From positions 1 to 64,000 of the forward strand of contig CABVRV010000006.1 of the NCBI GenBank assembly GCA_902500755.1: a stretch of 64,000 nucleotides of DNA. Reading direction: 5' to 3'. A program made the position numbers and the translations under genes. The notes under the pieces were generated by a model that was not told the DNA's origin, ran no database searches, and was given only the letters and a program-made list of their open reading frames with translations. Of this stretch, positions 7,760 through 16,423 are shown in pieces (within the stretch, counting starts at the first letter, position 1; each line of letters opens with the position of its first letter). This stretch comes from an uncultured Nitrospira sp. (GTDB lineage: Bacteria; Nitrospirota; Nitrospiria; Nitrospirales; Nitrospiraceae).

Positions 7760-9331
7760 CTAGATCCGGACTCGAATCGCCGCATAAAAATAATCACTAT
7801 CTTTGTTTCCGCCAGCGGGCATTTGGGTGAGGATAGTGGGGCTATCGAAATACGATCCTTTAAACCAATGGACGTATCCGACGTCAAAGTCCAGGTTGGA
7901 GGTGACGGCCCATTGCGCTTGAAGCTCGATGTCATGGCCTAACGACGTGCCGGCGTTTCCGGTGGTATCCCGCAAGCCGGTGTTCCCGAAGAAATCTCTA
8001 TCCTGGGCGAGGAACCAGGCGCGGTGCCTGGCCATCAAAATCCAATTTGGTGTGGGGTTGAGGAATACGCGCCAGCCCGGTGAAATCAGATTGGTTCTGG
8101 AAAATGGACCCCATATGCCGGTTGGTCCATATTCCCATCGCCGCGCGCCGAACAGGGTGTCAAATCCTTCATTCTGACCGTCGCCCGGCTGGCGATCGCC
8201 ACTGACATAGTCGAATTGAAACAGGAGTCGAGGAGTCCAGGGGACGTTGAACATATAGCCGGCTTCAAAATGGTTGAAATAGGCGAAGTGGTCGGTGATG
8301 CCGCGACGGCCGGTTTGCCAAGTAGTCTCTATTTCATAATCCGGTTCCCCCGGCTTGGGGTCCTTATAGAAGCGGCCTCCGGCAGTCGAATAGGTCCGAT
8401 GCTCGGTTCCGTTGGGGACGCGCTGATCGTTCAGGCCGAAATAATACGCGTCTACCTGGAACCAGGGGAAGTGTCGGCTCTCCAAATAGGTGCCCCAAAA
8501 CAAGAGGTTGTGAGATTGCTGATCCAGCCTCACGTCGTCCCGTACGACCGGTTGTGTCGCAAACGCCCGGATTCGCCAGGTATTTCCTTGCGCGAGTTGC
8601 CAATGAAACCCATCGAAGGAGTTGACGGTGTTTCGGAACGCATTTCGCGCAACCAATCGTCGATTGCCGAGGTCCAAAGTCATACGTCCAAAGTGGAAAT
8701 CGGTGCGTAGGCCGGTTCCTAAGACGTTGTGCACGGTTAAGGCTCCGACCAGCTGTAAGACATCGAACTCATTGACCGTGGTCGCATCGCGAAAATCTCC
8801 AGGGTCCTTATCCAAGAAGGAACGAGAATCCTGTCCCTCGAACAAGAGTCGCAACGGGCCGTCGCCGCCTAGGCCGATCCGCACGCGCGACCGCAAGGCA
8901 ATTTGGGCGTCCGTCCGTCCGTTCCCGATCGCTTGGCTTGCTCGCCAGGGGTGGTCATACGATTCGAATCGAGTCCGGTTTTCGAATCCGAGATCCAGCC
9001 AGTCCGGTAGGCGGAGCAGCGACCGTTCGTAGTGAATCCAATCCATTTCTCGCCGTCGATTCAGGACTGCATCAGCTGGTTCGAGCCAATTGTTTCCGGT
9101 CCGATCCGTGGTTTTGAAATAATCTTCATCGGTGATCACGTGCTTGTCATGCATGAGCTTGAGCACCGGGTCTTCGGTGTTCTTGAACTCCCATTTCCCG
9201 TCTTTCTCAACGAGCTCACCATATTCGACGGCGTTCACTGAGCCTGTTCCTGTCAGAAACAGAACAGCGCTGAGGAGGCCGTAGTAAAACGCTCTGCTCG
9301 ACATCAATGTTCCTTTCATGATTCCCATCAC
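7760..9331 (-). CDS. Alginate-export-type outer-membrane porin in the mod operon
   Basis: A 523-residue outer-membrane protein with an N-terminal hydrophobic signal region (residues 10-32). It has a long periplasmic stretch and then repeated amphipathic strands rich in Trp, Tyr and Arg, ending in YFYAAIRVRI as barrels do. The pattern fits the alginate-export (AlgE-like) porin family, often found in Nitrospira. It lies 52 bp downstream of the regulator gene and 12 bp upstream of modA on the same strand, so it probably serves entry of molybdate, or of another oxyanion, through the outer membrane. That role is inferred from context only. Confidence 0.75.
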   Translation of the reverse strand: MMGIMKGTLMSSRAFYYGLLSAVLFLTGTGSVNAVEYGELVEKDGKWEFKNTEDPVLKLMHDKHVITDEDYFKTTDRTGNNWLEPADAVLNRRREMDWIHYERSLLRLPDWLDLGFENRTRFESYDHPWRASQAIGNGRTDAQIALRSRVRIGLGGDGPLRLLFEGQDSRSFLDKDPGDFRDATTVNEFDVLQLVGALTVHNVLGTGLRTDFHFGRMTLDLGNRRLVARNAFRNTVNSFDGFHWQLAQGNTWRIRAFATQPVVRDDVRLDQQSHNLLFWGTYLESRHFPWFQVDAYYFGLNDQRVPNGTEHRTYSTAGGRFYKDPKPGEPDYEIETTWQTGRRGITDHFAYFNHFEAGYMFNVPWTPRLLFQFDYVSGDRQPGDGQNEGFDTLFGARRWEYGPTGIWGPFSRTNLISPGWRVFLNPTPNWILMARHRAWFLAQDRDFFGNTGLRDTTGNAGTSLGHDIELQAQWAVTSNLDFDVGYVHWFKGSYFDSPTILTQMPAGGNKDSDYFYAAIRVRI

Positions 9332-9383
9332 AGTTCAGGATAAATTCGATATCGAGGTCGAGTCCCGTGTGGGTCTGTTGCCG

Positions 9384-10562
9384 TCAGGCGTGCCATGCTC
9401 GGACCTTTCCGGTTTCGCTGGTATCGTACCCGCCGAGTGCGGCGATCTCGTTACGGAATGGGCGGCTCACCAGTGTCTCAAAGAGGTGCGTGAGAGTTGG
9501 ATGGGACTTGAGGTACGACTTCGGCACGACCAGGTCATACCGCGCTGTCTGGAGCGGGACGAAATCCAAGTTGAACTGTTGGGCAGCGGAGCGAATACCG
9601 ATTCCCACCTCAGCGTGCCGTTGCGCAATAGCCCTCGCGACGTCGACATGCGTTGACGCAGCACGGTCATACCCGCGCACTTGCCCCGGCTCAACCCCGG
9701 ATGCCCGTAATCGCTGATCGAGCAGCAGTCTTGCCCCAGACCCTTCCTCTCGGTTCACCAGTGTCACCATTGGTTCTGCAAGATCAGCGGCTGAGCGAAT
9801 GGACAGCGGATTTCCGGCGCGGACGAGAAATCCTTCCTCCCAGGTGGCAAAGGTCACTACCTCGTAGCCGGATCCTTTGAGTGTTCGCCTGAGAAACGGC
9901 AGATTCGATTCGCCCGTCACCGGATCGAACAGATGCATGCCGGCCACGTGGACTTCGCCGCGTTGCAAGGCTTGGAGGGCCGCCATGCTGCCCATCGTCC
10001 AGCCGACGACGGTGGTTCGGCCTTTGTGGCGTCGTAAATGTTCGCCGACCAAGAAAATCGCTGGGTCACAGCCGGCCACGGAAATCTCCTGTTCGATCGC
10101 GTCTCGCCCTCGTGAGAGTTTCACGCTGACTGTGCTACCGGACAGTGTCCTGTCTGTCCCGGTGATATAGCCGTCGGTAGGGACAGCAAAGGAGAGTTGC
10201 TCGCCCAAATCAGTGACAGGCCGCACGACCGTCCGTTTTCCCACAGTCGAGACTTTGACGCGGATTGAGTGAGTGCTTGTCTCAACTTGGGGGAGATGGC
10301 CGATCAGCGTGCCTTCAATGATGTCTTCGGTTGGGGTAAGGCTGAACAGATCCTCGACATGGCACTCCAAGACCGACGCCAGTTTCAAGGCAACAGCCGT
10401 CGTCGGCAGGTAGAGGTTTGATTCAATGGCTGAGACGGCCTGTCGGGTTATGCCGGCTCGCGTAGCAAGTTCGCCCTGAGAGAGGCCTCGTTGTGTACGA
10501 AAGGTTTTAAGGTGATTGGAAAACTCTGATGCTGTTTCGGGCTGTTGCGCATGAAACGTCAT
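9384..10562 (-). CDS. One-component regulator: XRE helix-turn-helix plus periplasmic-binding-protein-like sensor
   Basis: The 392-residue protein starts with an XRE helix-turn-helix (RGLSQGELATRAGITRQAVSAIES, about residues 24-47). The C-terminal part, about 170-385, looks like the PBP-like substrate-binding domain (PF12727 type) found in molybdate-linked regulators, with VVGWTMGSMAALQALQRGEV, GSGARLLLDQ and VGIGIRSAA. The ligand may be molybdate, tungstate or a related oxyanion. The gene lies at the head of the porin-modABC run and diverges from a second ABC transporter operon, so it probably controls both. The ATG at 10562 is preferred; an upstream TTG at 10577 would sit inside the inverted repeat. 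Confidence 0.8.
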   Translation of the reverse strand: MTFHAQQPETASEFSNHLKTFRTQRGLSQGELATRAGITRQAVSAIESNLYLPTTAVALKLASVLECHVEDLFSLTPTEDIIEGTLIGHLPQVETSTHSIRVKVSTVGKRTVVRPVTDLGEQLSFAVPTDGYITGTDRTLSGSTVSVKLSRGRDAIEQEISVAGCDPAIFLVGEHLRRHKGRTTVVGWTMGSMAALQALQRGEVHVAGMHLFDPVTGESNLPFLRRTLKGSGYEVVTFATWEEGFLVRAGNPLSIRSAADLAEPMVTLVNREEGSGARLLLDQRLRASGVEPGQVRGYDRAASTHVDVARAIAQRHAEVGIGIRSAAQQFNLDFVPLQTARYDLVVPKSYLKSHPTLTHLFETLVSRPFRNEIAALGGYDTSETGKVRAWHA

Positions 10563-10571
10563 GGCTATTGA

Positions 10572-10589
10572 TAGCAATAATAATTGCTA
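10572..10589. promoter_or_regulatory. Inverted repeat, candidate operator of the XRE-PBP regulator
   Basis: A perfect 7-bp inverted repeat (TAGCAAT, 4-nt spacer, ATTGCTA) lies immediately upstream of the regulator start codon, at the edge of a very AT-rich divergent promoter region. A second shorter palindrome, GCTAT-TG-ATAGC, overlaps it at 10564-10575. The position suits an autoregulatory operator. Confidence 0.5.
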
Positions 10590-10745
10590 AATGTCAAATT
10601 ACAAAACGAAAATATAATATAAATATTTGTAATTAAACACTATTTTATAATTTATAACGACGGTAATAATTTATACACAATCATGATCGAGTTAGTGTAG
10701 TATTATGACTCATTTCTTGGGCATTAAAGAAAATATGTGGAGGTC
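10590..10745. promoter_or_regulatory. AT-rich divergent promoter region
   Basis: The intergenic space between the regulator and the ABC operon is strikingly AT-rich against a GC-rich background. It contains a palindrome TTATAA-T-TTATAA at 10645-10657. Read on the minus strand this includes CGTTATAAATTATAA, which recalls a ModE-type half-site (CGTTATA). Promoters for both flanking operons must lie here, but individual -35/-10 pairs cannot be picked reliably in such AT-rich sequence. Confidence 0.5.
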
Positions 10746-11723
10746 ATGATGACGATGACAATGCGTGCTCCTACCTTTCTTGTAGCGCTCATCCTGCTTT
10801 GTGTGGCAGTTCCTTCAGCCATGGCAGAGACCATTCGTGTCGGCCATTTCCCGAACGTGACTCATGTGCAAGGTCTGGTCGCGCATCATCTTTCACGGAC
10901 GGGAAAGGGTTGGTTTGAAGAGCGGCTGGGTAAAGATATGAAGGTCGAATGGTATGTCTACAATGCTGGTCCGAGCGCGATCGAGGCAATCTTGGCCGGT
11001 TCGGTTGATCTGACCTATGTGGGACCGAATCCCGCGTTGAATGTATACACGAAATCAAATGGAGAGGAGATTCGAATCCTTGCTGGCGCTGCGGCAGGAG
11101 GTGCGGCGTTGGTCGTGCAGCCAGATTCCTCGCTCACACAACCGGCGGATTTCCGTGGGAAGACCATCGCCACTCCGCAACTCGGCAATACCCAAGACAT
11201 TGCCTGCCGCGCCTGGTTAGCCAATGGTGGATTAAAGATCACACAGACCGGTGGGGAGGCCTTCATCGTTCCGACGCCGAATCCTGATCAAATCTCCCTG
11301 TTTCACCAACGGAAGCTTGATGCGGTTTGGACGGTGGAGCCCTGGGTGTCCCGCCTAGAACGTGAAGCCGGGGCCAAAGTGCTGCTCGAGCAGTCGAAGG
11401 ACAGTGTCACGGTTCTTGTTTCAGGGGTGAAGTTCGTGAAGGCCAAGTCAGAATTGGTGCGAAAGTTTGTACAGGCCCATCGCGAACTCACGGAGTGGAT
11501 TCTCGTGCATCCGGAGGAGGCCAAGAAAATGGTCCTGCAAGAACTAGCCCTTGAGACACAGGCTAAGGTATCGGTCGAGTTGATTGCCCAGGCATGGAAA
11601 CGCATCACGCTGCGCCCGGAGGCGTCACTCGAGGAGTTCCAACAGTTCGTAAGTAACGCGCAGCGTGCGGGGTTCATGCGCACCACCCCAGACTTATCCA
11701 GGCTCATTGTAAGGTTGCCCTGA
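10746..11723 (+). CDS. NitT/TauT-family ABC transporter, substrate-binding protein
   Basis: About 325 residues with a signal peptide ending near PSAMAE. The mature start ETIRVGHFPNVTHVQGLVAHH and the motifs YNAGPSAIEAILAGSVDLTYVGPNPALN are typical of the sulfonate/taurine/nitrate-type binding proteins (SsuA, TauA, NMT1). Four in-frame ATGs occur between 10746 and 10763. GGAGG at 10739-10743 best fits 10749, though 10746 is also possible. It begins a four-gene operon and diverges from the XRE-PBP regulator. Substrate is unknown; aliphatic sulfonate or another anion is plausible. Confidence 0.82.
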   Translation: MMTMTMRAPTFLVALILLCVAVPSAMAETIRVGHFPNVTHVQGLVAHHLSRTGKGWFEERLGKDMKVEWYVYNAGPSAIEAILAGSVDLTYVGPNPALNVYTKSNGEEIRILAGAAAGGAALVVQPDSSLTQPADFRGKTIATPQLGNTQDIACRAWLANGGLKITQTGGEAFIVPTPNPDQISLFHQRKLDAVWTVEPWVSRLEREAGAKVLLEQSKDSVTVLVSGVKFVKAKSELVRKFVQAHRELTEWILVHPEEAKKMVLQELALETQAKVSVELIAQAWKRITLRPEASLEEFQQFVSNAQRAGFMRTTPDLSRLIVRLP

Positions 11724-11724
11724 C

Positions 11725-12528
11725 ATGCAAAGCGTGGTTCCTTCCCCAGGTACAAATCCAACGAAACTTGTATTGGAGCATGTCTCGAAATGGTTTCGGA
11801 CCAGTTCATTACATGTTCAGGCGCTTGACGATGTGACTCTTCGAATTGCTGAAGGAGAGTTTGTGTGTTTGGTCGGCCCGAGTGGGTGCGGCAAATCTAC
11901 CTTGTTGAACTTGATCGCAGGTCTAGACCGACCAGATGGTGGAACGGTGCAGGCCGATAGTCAGACTATCAGGGGGCCTGGTCCACATCGATTGATGATG
12001 TTTCAGGAGGCCGCGCTGTTCCCCTGGCTGACGGTGCTCGGAAATGTCCTGTTCGGCCTCAAACTCGTTCATGGGCTGAATGCATCGGAACGCCGTGAGA
12101 AAGCCGAGTACTTTCTAGAACTCGTGGGTCTGAAGCGGTTCATGCACTCGAACGTGCATGAGCTTTCAGGCGGCATGAGACAACGAGTGGCGTTGGCTCG
12201 ATCGTTGGCTCCGAACCCCAGTGTGCTGTTGATGGATGAACCATTTGGTGCGCTGGACGCGTTGACTCGCGAACAACTCTATGGTGACATCCAGCGCATC
12301 TGGAGCCAACACCGGAAAACGATTGTCTTCGTGACCCATAATGTGCGCGAAGCTGTGTGCCTCGGAGATCGAGTCATCCTGTTTTCGCCGAATCCAGGAC
12401 GAATCAGGGAAGAATTCTCCATTCCACTCCCTCGCCCGCGTGATATCAACAGTGTAGACCTTGCTCGGTACTCCACCGAAATCACCCGTGTGCTGAAGGG
12501 CTACGTTCAAAGCGAGGTTGTGGAATGA
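11725..12528 (+). CDS. NitT/TauT-family ABC transporter, ATP-binding protein
   Basis: A 267-residue ATPase of the SsuB/TauB type. It has Walker A VGPSGCGKSTLL, Q-loop MMFQEAALFPWL, signature LSGGMRQRVALARSL and Walker B VLLMDEPFGALD. It starts 1 bp after the binding-protein stop codon and overlaps the permease start by 4 bp, so it forms one transporter with its neighbours at the inner membrane. Confidence 0.9.
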   Translation: MQSVVPSPGTNPTKLVLEHVSKWFRTSSLHVQALDDVTLRIAEGEFVCLVGPSGCGKSTLLNLIAGLDRPDGGTVQADSQTIRGPGPHRLMMFQEAALFPWLTVLGNVLFGLKLVHGLNASERREKAEYFLELVGLKRFMHSNVHELSGGMRQRVALARSLAPNPSVLLMDEPFGALDALTREQLYGDIQRIWSQHRKTIVFVTHNVREAVCLGDRVILFSPNPGRIREEFSIPLPRPRDINSVDLARYSTEITRVLKGYVQSEVVE

Positions 12529-13295
12529 TTGCACGTTGGGCGGTAGCCTCCCTCTTTTTTGCATGTGTTATCGGTCTGTGGCAGCTTGCCGTCAATGCCC
12601 AGATCTGGTCACCGTTGCTCTTGCCGTCACCGGCGAGTGTCTTCACGTATCTGTGGTCTGCTGTCGAAGACGCTACCCTGTGGGAGGCCATCCTCGTGAC
12701 GGTTCGACGCCTTCTCATCGGATACGGGCTGGGAATTCTCATCGGCCTTCCATTAGGTCTTCTCACGGCGTCCTTCAAATGGTCTCAAGATACGATCGGG
12801 GTGCTTGCATTGGGCCTTCAAACACTTCCGAGCGTATGCTGGGTCCCGTTGGCGTTGCTCTGGTTTGGGCAGACGGAAGCCGCTATGTTGTTCGTCGTTG
12901 TCATGGGGACGCTGTGGTCTTTGATCATCGCCACGGATACCGGCGTGCGGACGATTCCTCCGATTTACAGCCGCGCAGCCCGCAGCATGGGATCGTCCGG
13001 CTTTCACACCTGGACCCATGTGATTCTCCCGGCGGCTCTCCCATTTCTTTTGAGCGGTATGAAGCAGGGCTGGGCCTTTGCGTGGCGTTCTTTGATGGCT
13101 GCGGAAATCTATGTGACGATTCTGACGGGATTTGGTCTCGGGCATCTGTTACATTACGGCCGAGAGCTGAATGCGATGGATCAGGTGATTGGGGTGATGT
13201 TGGTGATCGTCATGATCGGGCTGGCAGTGGATAAGACGCTCTTCGCTCCAGTTGAACGATTTCTTCATCGCCGATGGGGGACTGCGCGCGGGTAG
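12525..13295 (+). CDS. NitT/TauT-family ABC transporter, permease
   Basis: The 256-residue inner-membrane protein has about six hydrophobic segments. Its conserved cytoplasmic loop (RAARSMGSSGFHTWTHVILPAALPF) contacts the ATPase. It matches the SsuC/TauC family. Its ATG overlaps the ATPase stop (ATGA at 12525-12528), and the next gene starts directly after its TAG. Confidence 0.9.
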   Translation: MIARWAVASLFFACVIGLWQLAVNAQIWSPLLLPSPASVFTYLWSAVEDATLWEAILVTVRRLLIGYGLGILIGLPLGLLTASFKWSQDTIGVLALGLQTLPSVCWVPLALLWFGQTEAAMLFVVVMGTLWSLIIATDTGVRTIPPIYSRAARSMGSSGFHTWTHVILPAALPFLLSGMKQGWAFAWRSLMAAEIYVTILTGFGLGHLLHYGRELNAMDQVIGVMLVIVMIGLAVDKTLFAPVERFLHRRWGTARG

Positions 13296-14282
13296 ATGAA
13301 GTTGCTGATGGTTTCAGTCAGAAAGGGGTGGGTCTACGGCATTGCGCTCTGGTTTGTGCTGATCTTCTCCTTTCTACCTGCGCAGGCAGATAGAGCTTCC
13401 GCAGCTAAGTCTTCACTCGACGACATACCTGCTTCGTCGCTGATCTACGTGTCCGACTACTTTTCGTTCGTGGGACAAGACAGTCAGGGGAAAGTGGCCT
13501 TCGCGCTCGACAACAATCGCGGACGGGATGGGGACGCCTATCAGGCGCAGCATTTTCTGGTCCTGCACGATGAGAAAACTGGATGGGCACGGCTCGATGG
13601 CAACAGCCGGTACAAGAATACCGGAAAAGAGCTCACGACAATCCCCGGCTCGCCCTACTTTCAATTTCAAGGTGCTCCAAAAACGGGCATGACGATTGTG
13701 GGTGAGAGCAATCGGCTTATATTGAACATTGATCCGATTCCACTGCGAACCAGTCGGCAGAATCACAGTGCGGCCATCTGGATGGGCTCGGCGCCGGCGG
13801 TTCTGACCTGGCGAGACCGGGTCATTCCAGGGCGAGTGATCTATGAGTATTTCATGATGCCGGACTTCAACCGCCTCACGCGCACGTACTGGGACCTGTG
13901 GAACGAATATCAAGGATTTTATTTACAAATAGGCACGGACGATGATGTGTATCTGCATCGTCAGCAGAGTGAGCGTCTTGCCCCACTAATGGGCTTCATG
14001 GACGGGTTTACAGTATTCAACAGCGCAACCGACTCGATGAAAGATATGAAAATCGAGGTGGTTGACCGTGGGCTGGCGCGGGGCTTGTACCGCTGGCCGA
14101 TCGCTTGGCGCATTACCTGGACAGGACCACAGGGGTCGGCTGCGCTGACTCTCAAACAAGTATCGAGGACCGGCATCTGGAACTGGGCGATCGGCGGTTT
14201 CTCGATGGTGGTGGTCGATGGCGAATTGGAGTATGGCGGCAGGAAATTTCCGGTCTACGGACTCGTAGAATTGATCATGTAA
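13296..14282 (+). CDS. Exported protein of unknown function at the end of the ABC operon
   Basis: A 328-residue protein with a signal peptide (basic start, hydrophobic core around residues 12-28, cleavage near AQA-DRASA). The mature part has many aromatic residues and beta-type strands such as GRVIYEYFMMPDFNR and FSMVVVDGELEYGG. It vaguely recalls tandem lipocalin-like (AttH/CrtC-type) proteins, but I cannot confirm a family. Its ATG abuts the permease stop codon, so it is almost certainly translated with the transporter and may act on or bind the same substrate in the periplasm. Confidence 0.6.
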   Translation: MKLLMVSVRKGWVYGIALWFVLIFSFLPAQADRASAAKSSLDDIPASSLIYVSDYFSFVGQDSQGKVAFALDNNRGRDGDAYQAQHFLVLHDEKTGWARLDGNSRYKNTGKELTTIPGSPYFQFQGAPKTGMTIVGESNRLILNIDPIPLRTSRQNHSAAIWMGSAPAVLTWRDRVIPGRVIYEYFMMPDFNRLTRTYWDLWNEYQGFYLQIGTDDDVYLHRQQSERLAPLMGFMDGFTVFNSATDSMKDMKIEVVDRGLARGLYRWPIAWRITWTGPQGSAALTLKQVSRTGIWNWAIGGFSMVVVDGELEYGGRKFPVYGLVELIM

Positions 14283-14293
14283 TAGCCAGTTCC

Positions 14294-14887
14294 TCATTGT
14301 TCGCGTGGTTTGGGTGCTTGAGTTGGTCTGTGACCATTCTGCGAGAACCGACCGAACCATACGTATTGACACCCCCGCACAATGAGGAAAATCGCTGTCG
14401 TCGGGAGCCAGATCCATATAACTTCACTGGCTAGGATCTGAACAGCGCTTCCATTGAAGAAGTCTCCGATGCCGATGGGAGAAACAGCAACCGGTCGTAT
14501 GGGGAAGAAATACCGGGTGGGATCGAATGGAGAGAAGAAGGCGACGCCGAGTCCTCCATCCGTCAGCGCGTCGAGGACGCCATGTGAGGCGGTGCAGAGG
14601 AAGAGATAGATCCCTATCCTAGCTTTTATTGCCGGCGCTTCCTGCCGGTAGCTGAGTCCTACAAGGATGGCACTGAGGAGGACAGCGAAGAAGAGTGAAT
14701 GAGTCAAGCCGCGATGGCCCCAGAGATCGCCATATCGAATGCCGAAGGAAAAGCCGATGACGTCGAGATCCGGGACAATCGAGCAGGCCATGCCAAGAAG
14801 CACGACCTGCCAGGTCATGACCGGATGATGGGAAGCCTTTCCTAATGCCAGGGCAACAAACGTGTGGGAAAATGCCGATGCCATCAA
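14294..14887 (-). CDS. YdjM-like membrane-bound metal-dependent hydrolase family protein
   Basis: The 197-residue protein has several hydrophobic helices. It carries the family's conserved polar residues: an N-terminal His in SAFSHTFVALAL, DLD in IVPDLDVIGF, and GHRGLTHSLFF. This pattern matches the YdjM/DUF457 (PF04307) inner-membrane family annotated as metal-dependent hydrolases; no substrate is established. It converges on the ABC operon 11 bp from its end, and lies 26 bp downstream of trmL on the same strand. Confidence 0.75.
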   Translation of the reverse strand: MMASAFSHTFVALALGKASHHPVMTWQVVLLGMACSIVPDLDVIGFSFGIRYGDLWGHRGLTHSLFFAVLLSAILVGLSYRQEAPAIKARIGIYLFLCTASHGVLDALTDGGLGVAFFSPFDPTRYFFPIRPVAVSPIGIGDFFNGSAVQILASEVIWIWLPTTAIFLIVRGCQYVWFGRFSQNGHRPTQAPKPREQ

Positions 14888-14913
14888 GAAGCCCGTCGTA
14901 CCATGAACAGCCG

Positions 14914-15378
14914 TTACAGCCCGTTCTTAAATCCGACTTGCCGCCAGGCCTCATACACCACTACCGCAACGGCATTCGAAAGATTGAGGCTGCGGTTCTC
15001 AGGGAGCATCGGCACACGGATGCGCCGTTCCTCCGCAAACGATTCAAGCAGTGTGGTCGGGAGACCGCGAGTTTCAGGACCAAACAGAAAGGCATCGCCC
15101 TCGGCATAGGCGATGCGATCATACCGTTTCGTGTTTCGCGTTGAGAGGGCAAAGAGGCGGTGAGCTTTGAAGTGTTCCGCGCACTCAGTCCAACTAGCGT
15201 AGACGGTGAGCGCGGCAAACTCGTGATAGTCCAGCCCAGCGCGCAGCAATTGTTTGTCGTCCAGCGAGAATCCTAACGGTTTTACGAGGTGTAGCCGCAC
15301 GCCGGTATTGGCGCAGAGGCGGATGATGTTGCCGGTATTCGGGGGAATCTCGGGTTGATAGAGAATGACGTCGAACAT
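14914..15378 (-). CDS. trmL: tRNA (cytidine/uridine-34-2'-O)-methyltransferase
   Basis: A 154-residue SPOUT-family enzyme that 2'-O-methylates the wobble nucleotide of certain leucine tRNAs. Family motifs are LYQPEIPPNTGNIIRLCANT at the N-terminus, FLFGPETRGLP, and IPM-like RVPMLPENRSLNLSNAVAV that forms the knotted S-adenosylmethionine site. Length is as expected for TrmL. The ATG at 15378 is chosen because it begins the conserved MFDVILYQP; the frame continues far upstream without family similarity. Confidence 0.92.
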   Translation of the reverse strand: MFDVILYQPEIPPNTGNIIRLCANTGVRLHLVKPLGFSLDDKQLLRAGLDYHEFAALTVYASWTECAEHFKAHRLFALSTRNTKRYDRIAYAEGDAFLFGPETRGLPTTLLESFAEERRIRVPMLPENRSLNLSNAVAVVVYEAWRQVGFKNGL

Positions 15379-15436
15379 GCCAAGGAAGTGTAGCATGGTC
15401 GGCACGCATCTCACGATACAGCATTTCTGACGGAGG

Positions 15437-16423
15437 ATGCGTACCTCTTGCAAGACGTCACATCCCTCTTCATACTTTTGTTCCATGGCACCTTTGTCGT
15501 CCGATTCTTCTAGGCCGCTCCAGGATCTTGAAACCGACACGGCCCTGCGCGCGATTCTCGAAGGGACTGCCATGGAAACCGGCCAACGGTTTTTTGAGGC
15601 GCTGGTGCAGAACCTCGCCAAAGCCCTTGGTACGCACTGTGCGTGGGTGACGGAATACTTTTCCGAGAGACGTCGTTTGCGCGCGCTCGCCTTTCGAATG
15701 GATGGACAGTGGGCGAAAGACTATGAAGTGGATATCGCGGGGACGCCTTGTGAGCGCGTGATCGATACGGCCACGCTGGTCCATTTCCCGGATAAGATTC
15801 TGGAGATATACCCTCATGACGAAGAATTGAAGGAAAGCGGAGCCGTCAGCTATATGGGCGTACCGCTTCAGGCCGCTGATGGTCGGATACTCGGCCATAT
15901 GGCGGTGATTGACCGGCGCCCCATTCCGGAAGAGCCGCGAGTTCATGCGATTTTCAAAATATTTGCCGCGCGCGCGACAGCGGAACTGCGTCGGATGCGA
16001 GCGGAATCCGAGGTTCGAGAGCGGGAAGAAAAAGTTGGTCGGCTGCTCTCCAGCGCGATGGATGCGATTATCGAGTTGGATGATCAACTGCGCATCATTT
16101 GTGTCAATCCTGCGGCGGAGAAAACATTCTCATGCCAAGCCGATATGATGATCGGACAAGGTTTCGAGAAATTTTTGAGCAGAGAGGACATCACCCGGTT
16201 GGAGGCGCTGATTGTCGAGCTCGACGGACGTCCGGAGGGGCAGCAATCGAGTTGGATCCCAGGCGGGCTCACCGCTCGTTGTCCGGAGGGCGAATCATTC
16301 CCCGCCGAGGCGACCATGTCTCGGTTTGAACTGCATCGGAAGAAATTTACCACGCTGATCCTGCGCAACGTCCATGATCGAATGGAGGCTGAGGAGAAAA
16401 TCCAATCGCTGACGGGAGCACTT
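15437..16423 (+). CDS. GAF-PAS sensory protein, apparently truncated and joined in frame to an OsmC gene
   Basis: A sensory N-terminus of about 329 residues. A GAF-type domain spans about 25-185 (AMETGQRFFEALVQNLAKAL to FAARATAELRRM), followed by a linker helix and a PAS domain around 205-320 (SSAMDAIIELDDQLRIICVN). It ends in RNVHDRMEAEEKIQSLT. In related proteins this helix leads into a sigma-54 AAA+ or histidine-kinase output, which is missing here. The frame continues without a stop into OsmC-like sequence. Either an internal deletion removed the output domain, or a fusion formed. Starts at 15437 and 15485 are both possible. Confidence 0.65.

Noticed and set aside
14914..15621. A longer trmL starting at 15621
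   Set aside because: The extra 81 codons lie antisense to the GAF-PAS gene and have no family similarity; the canonical start is 15378.
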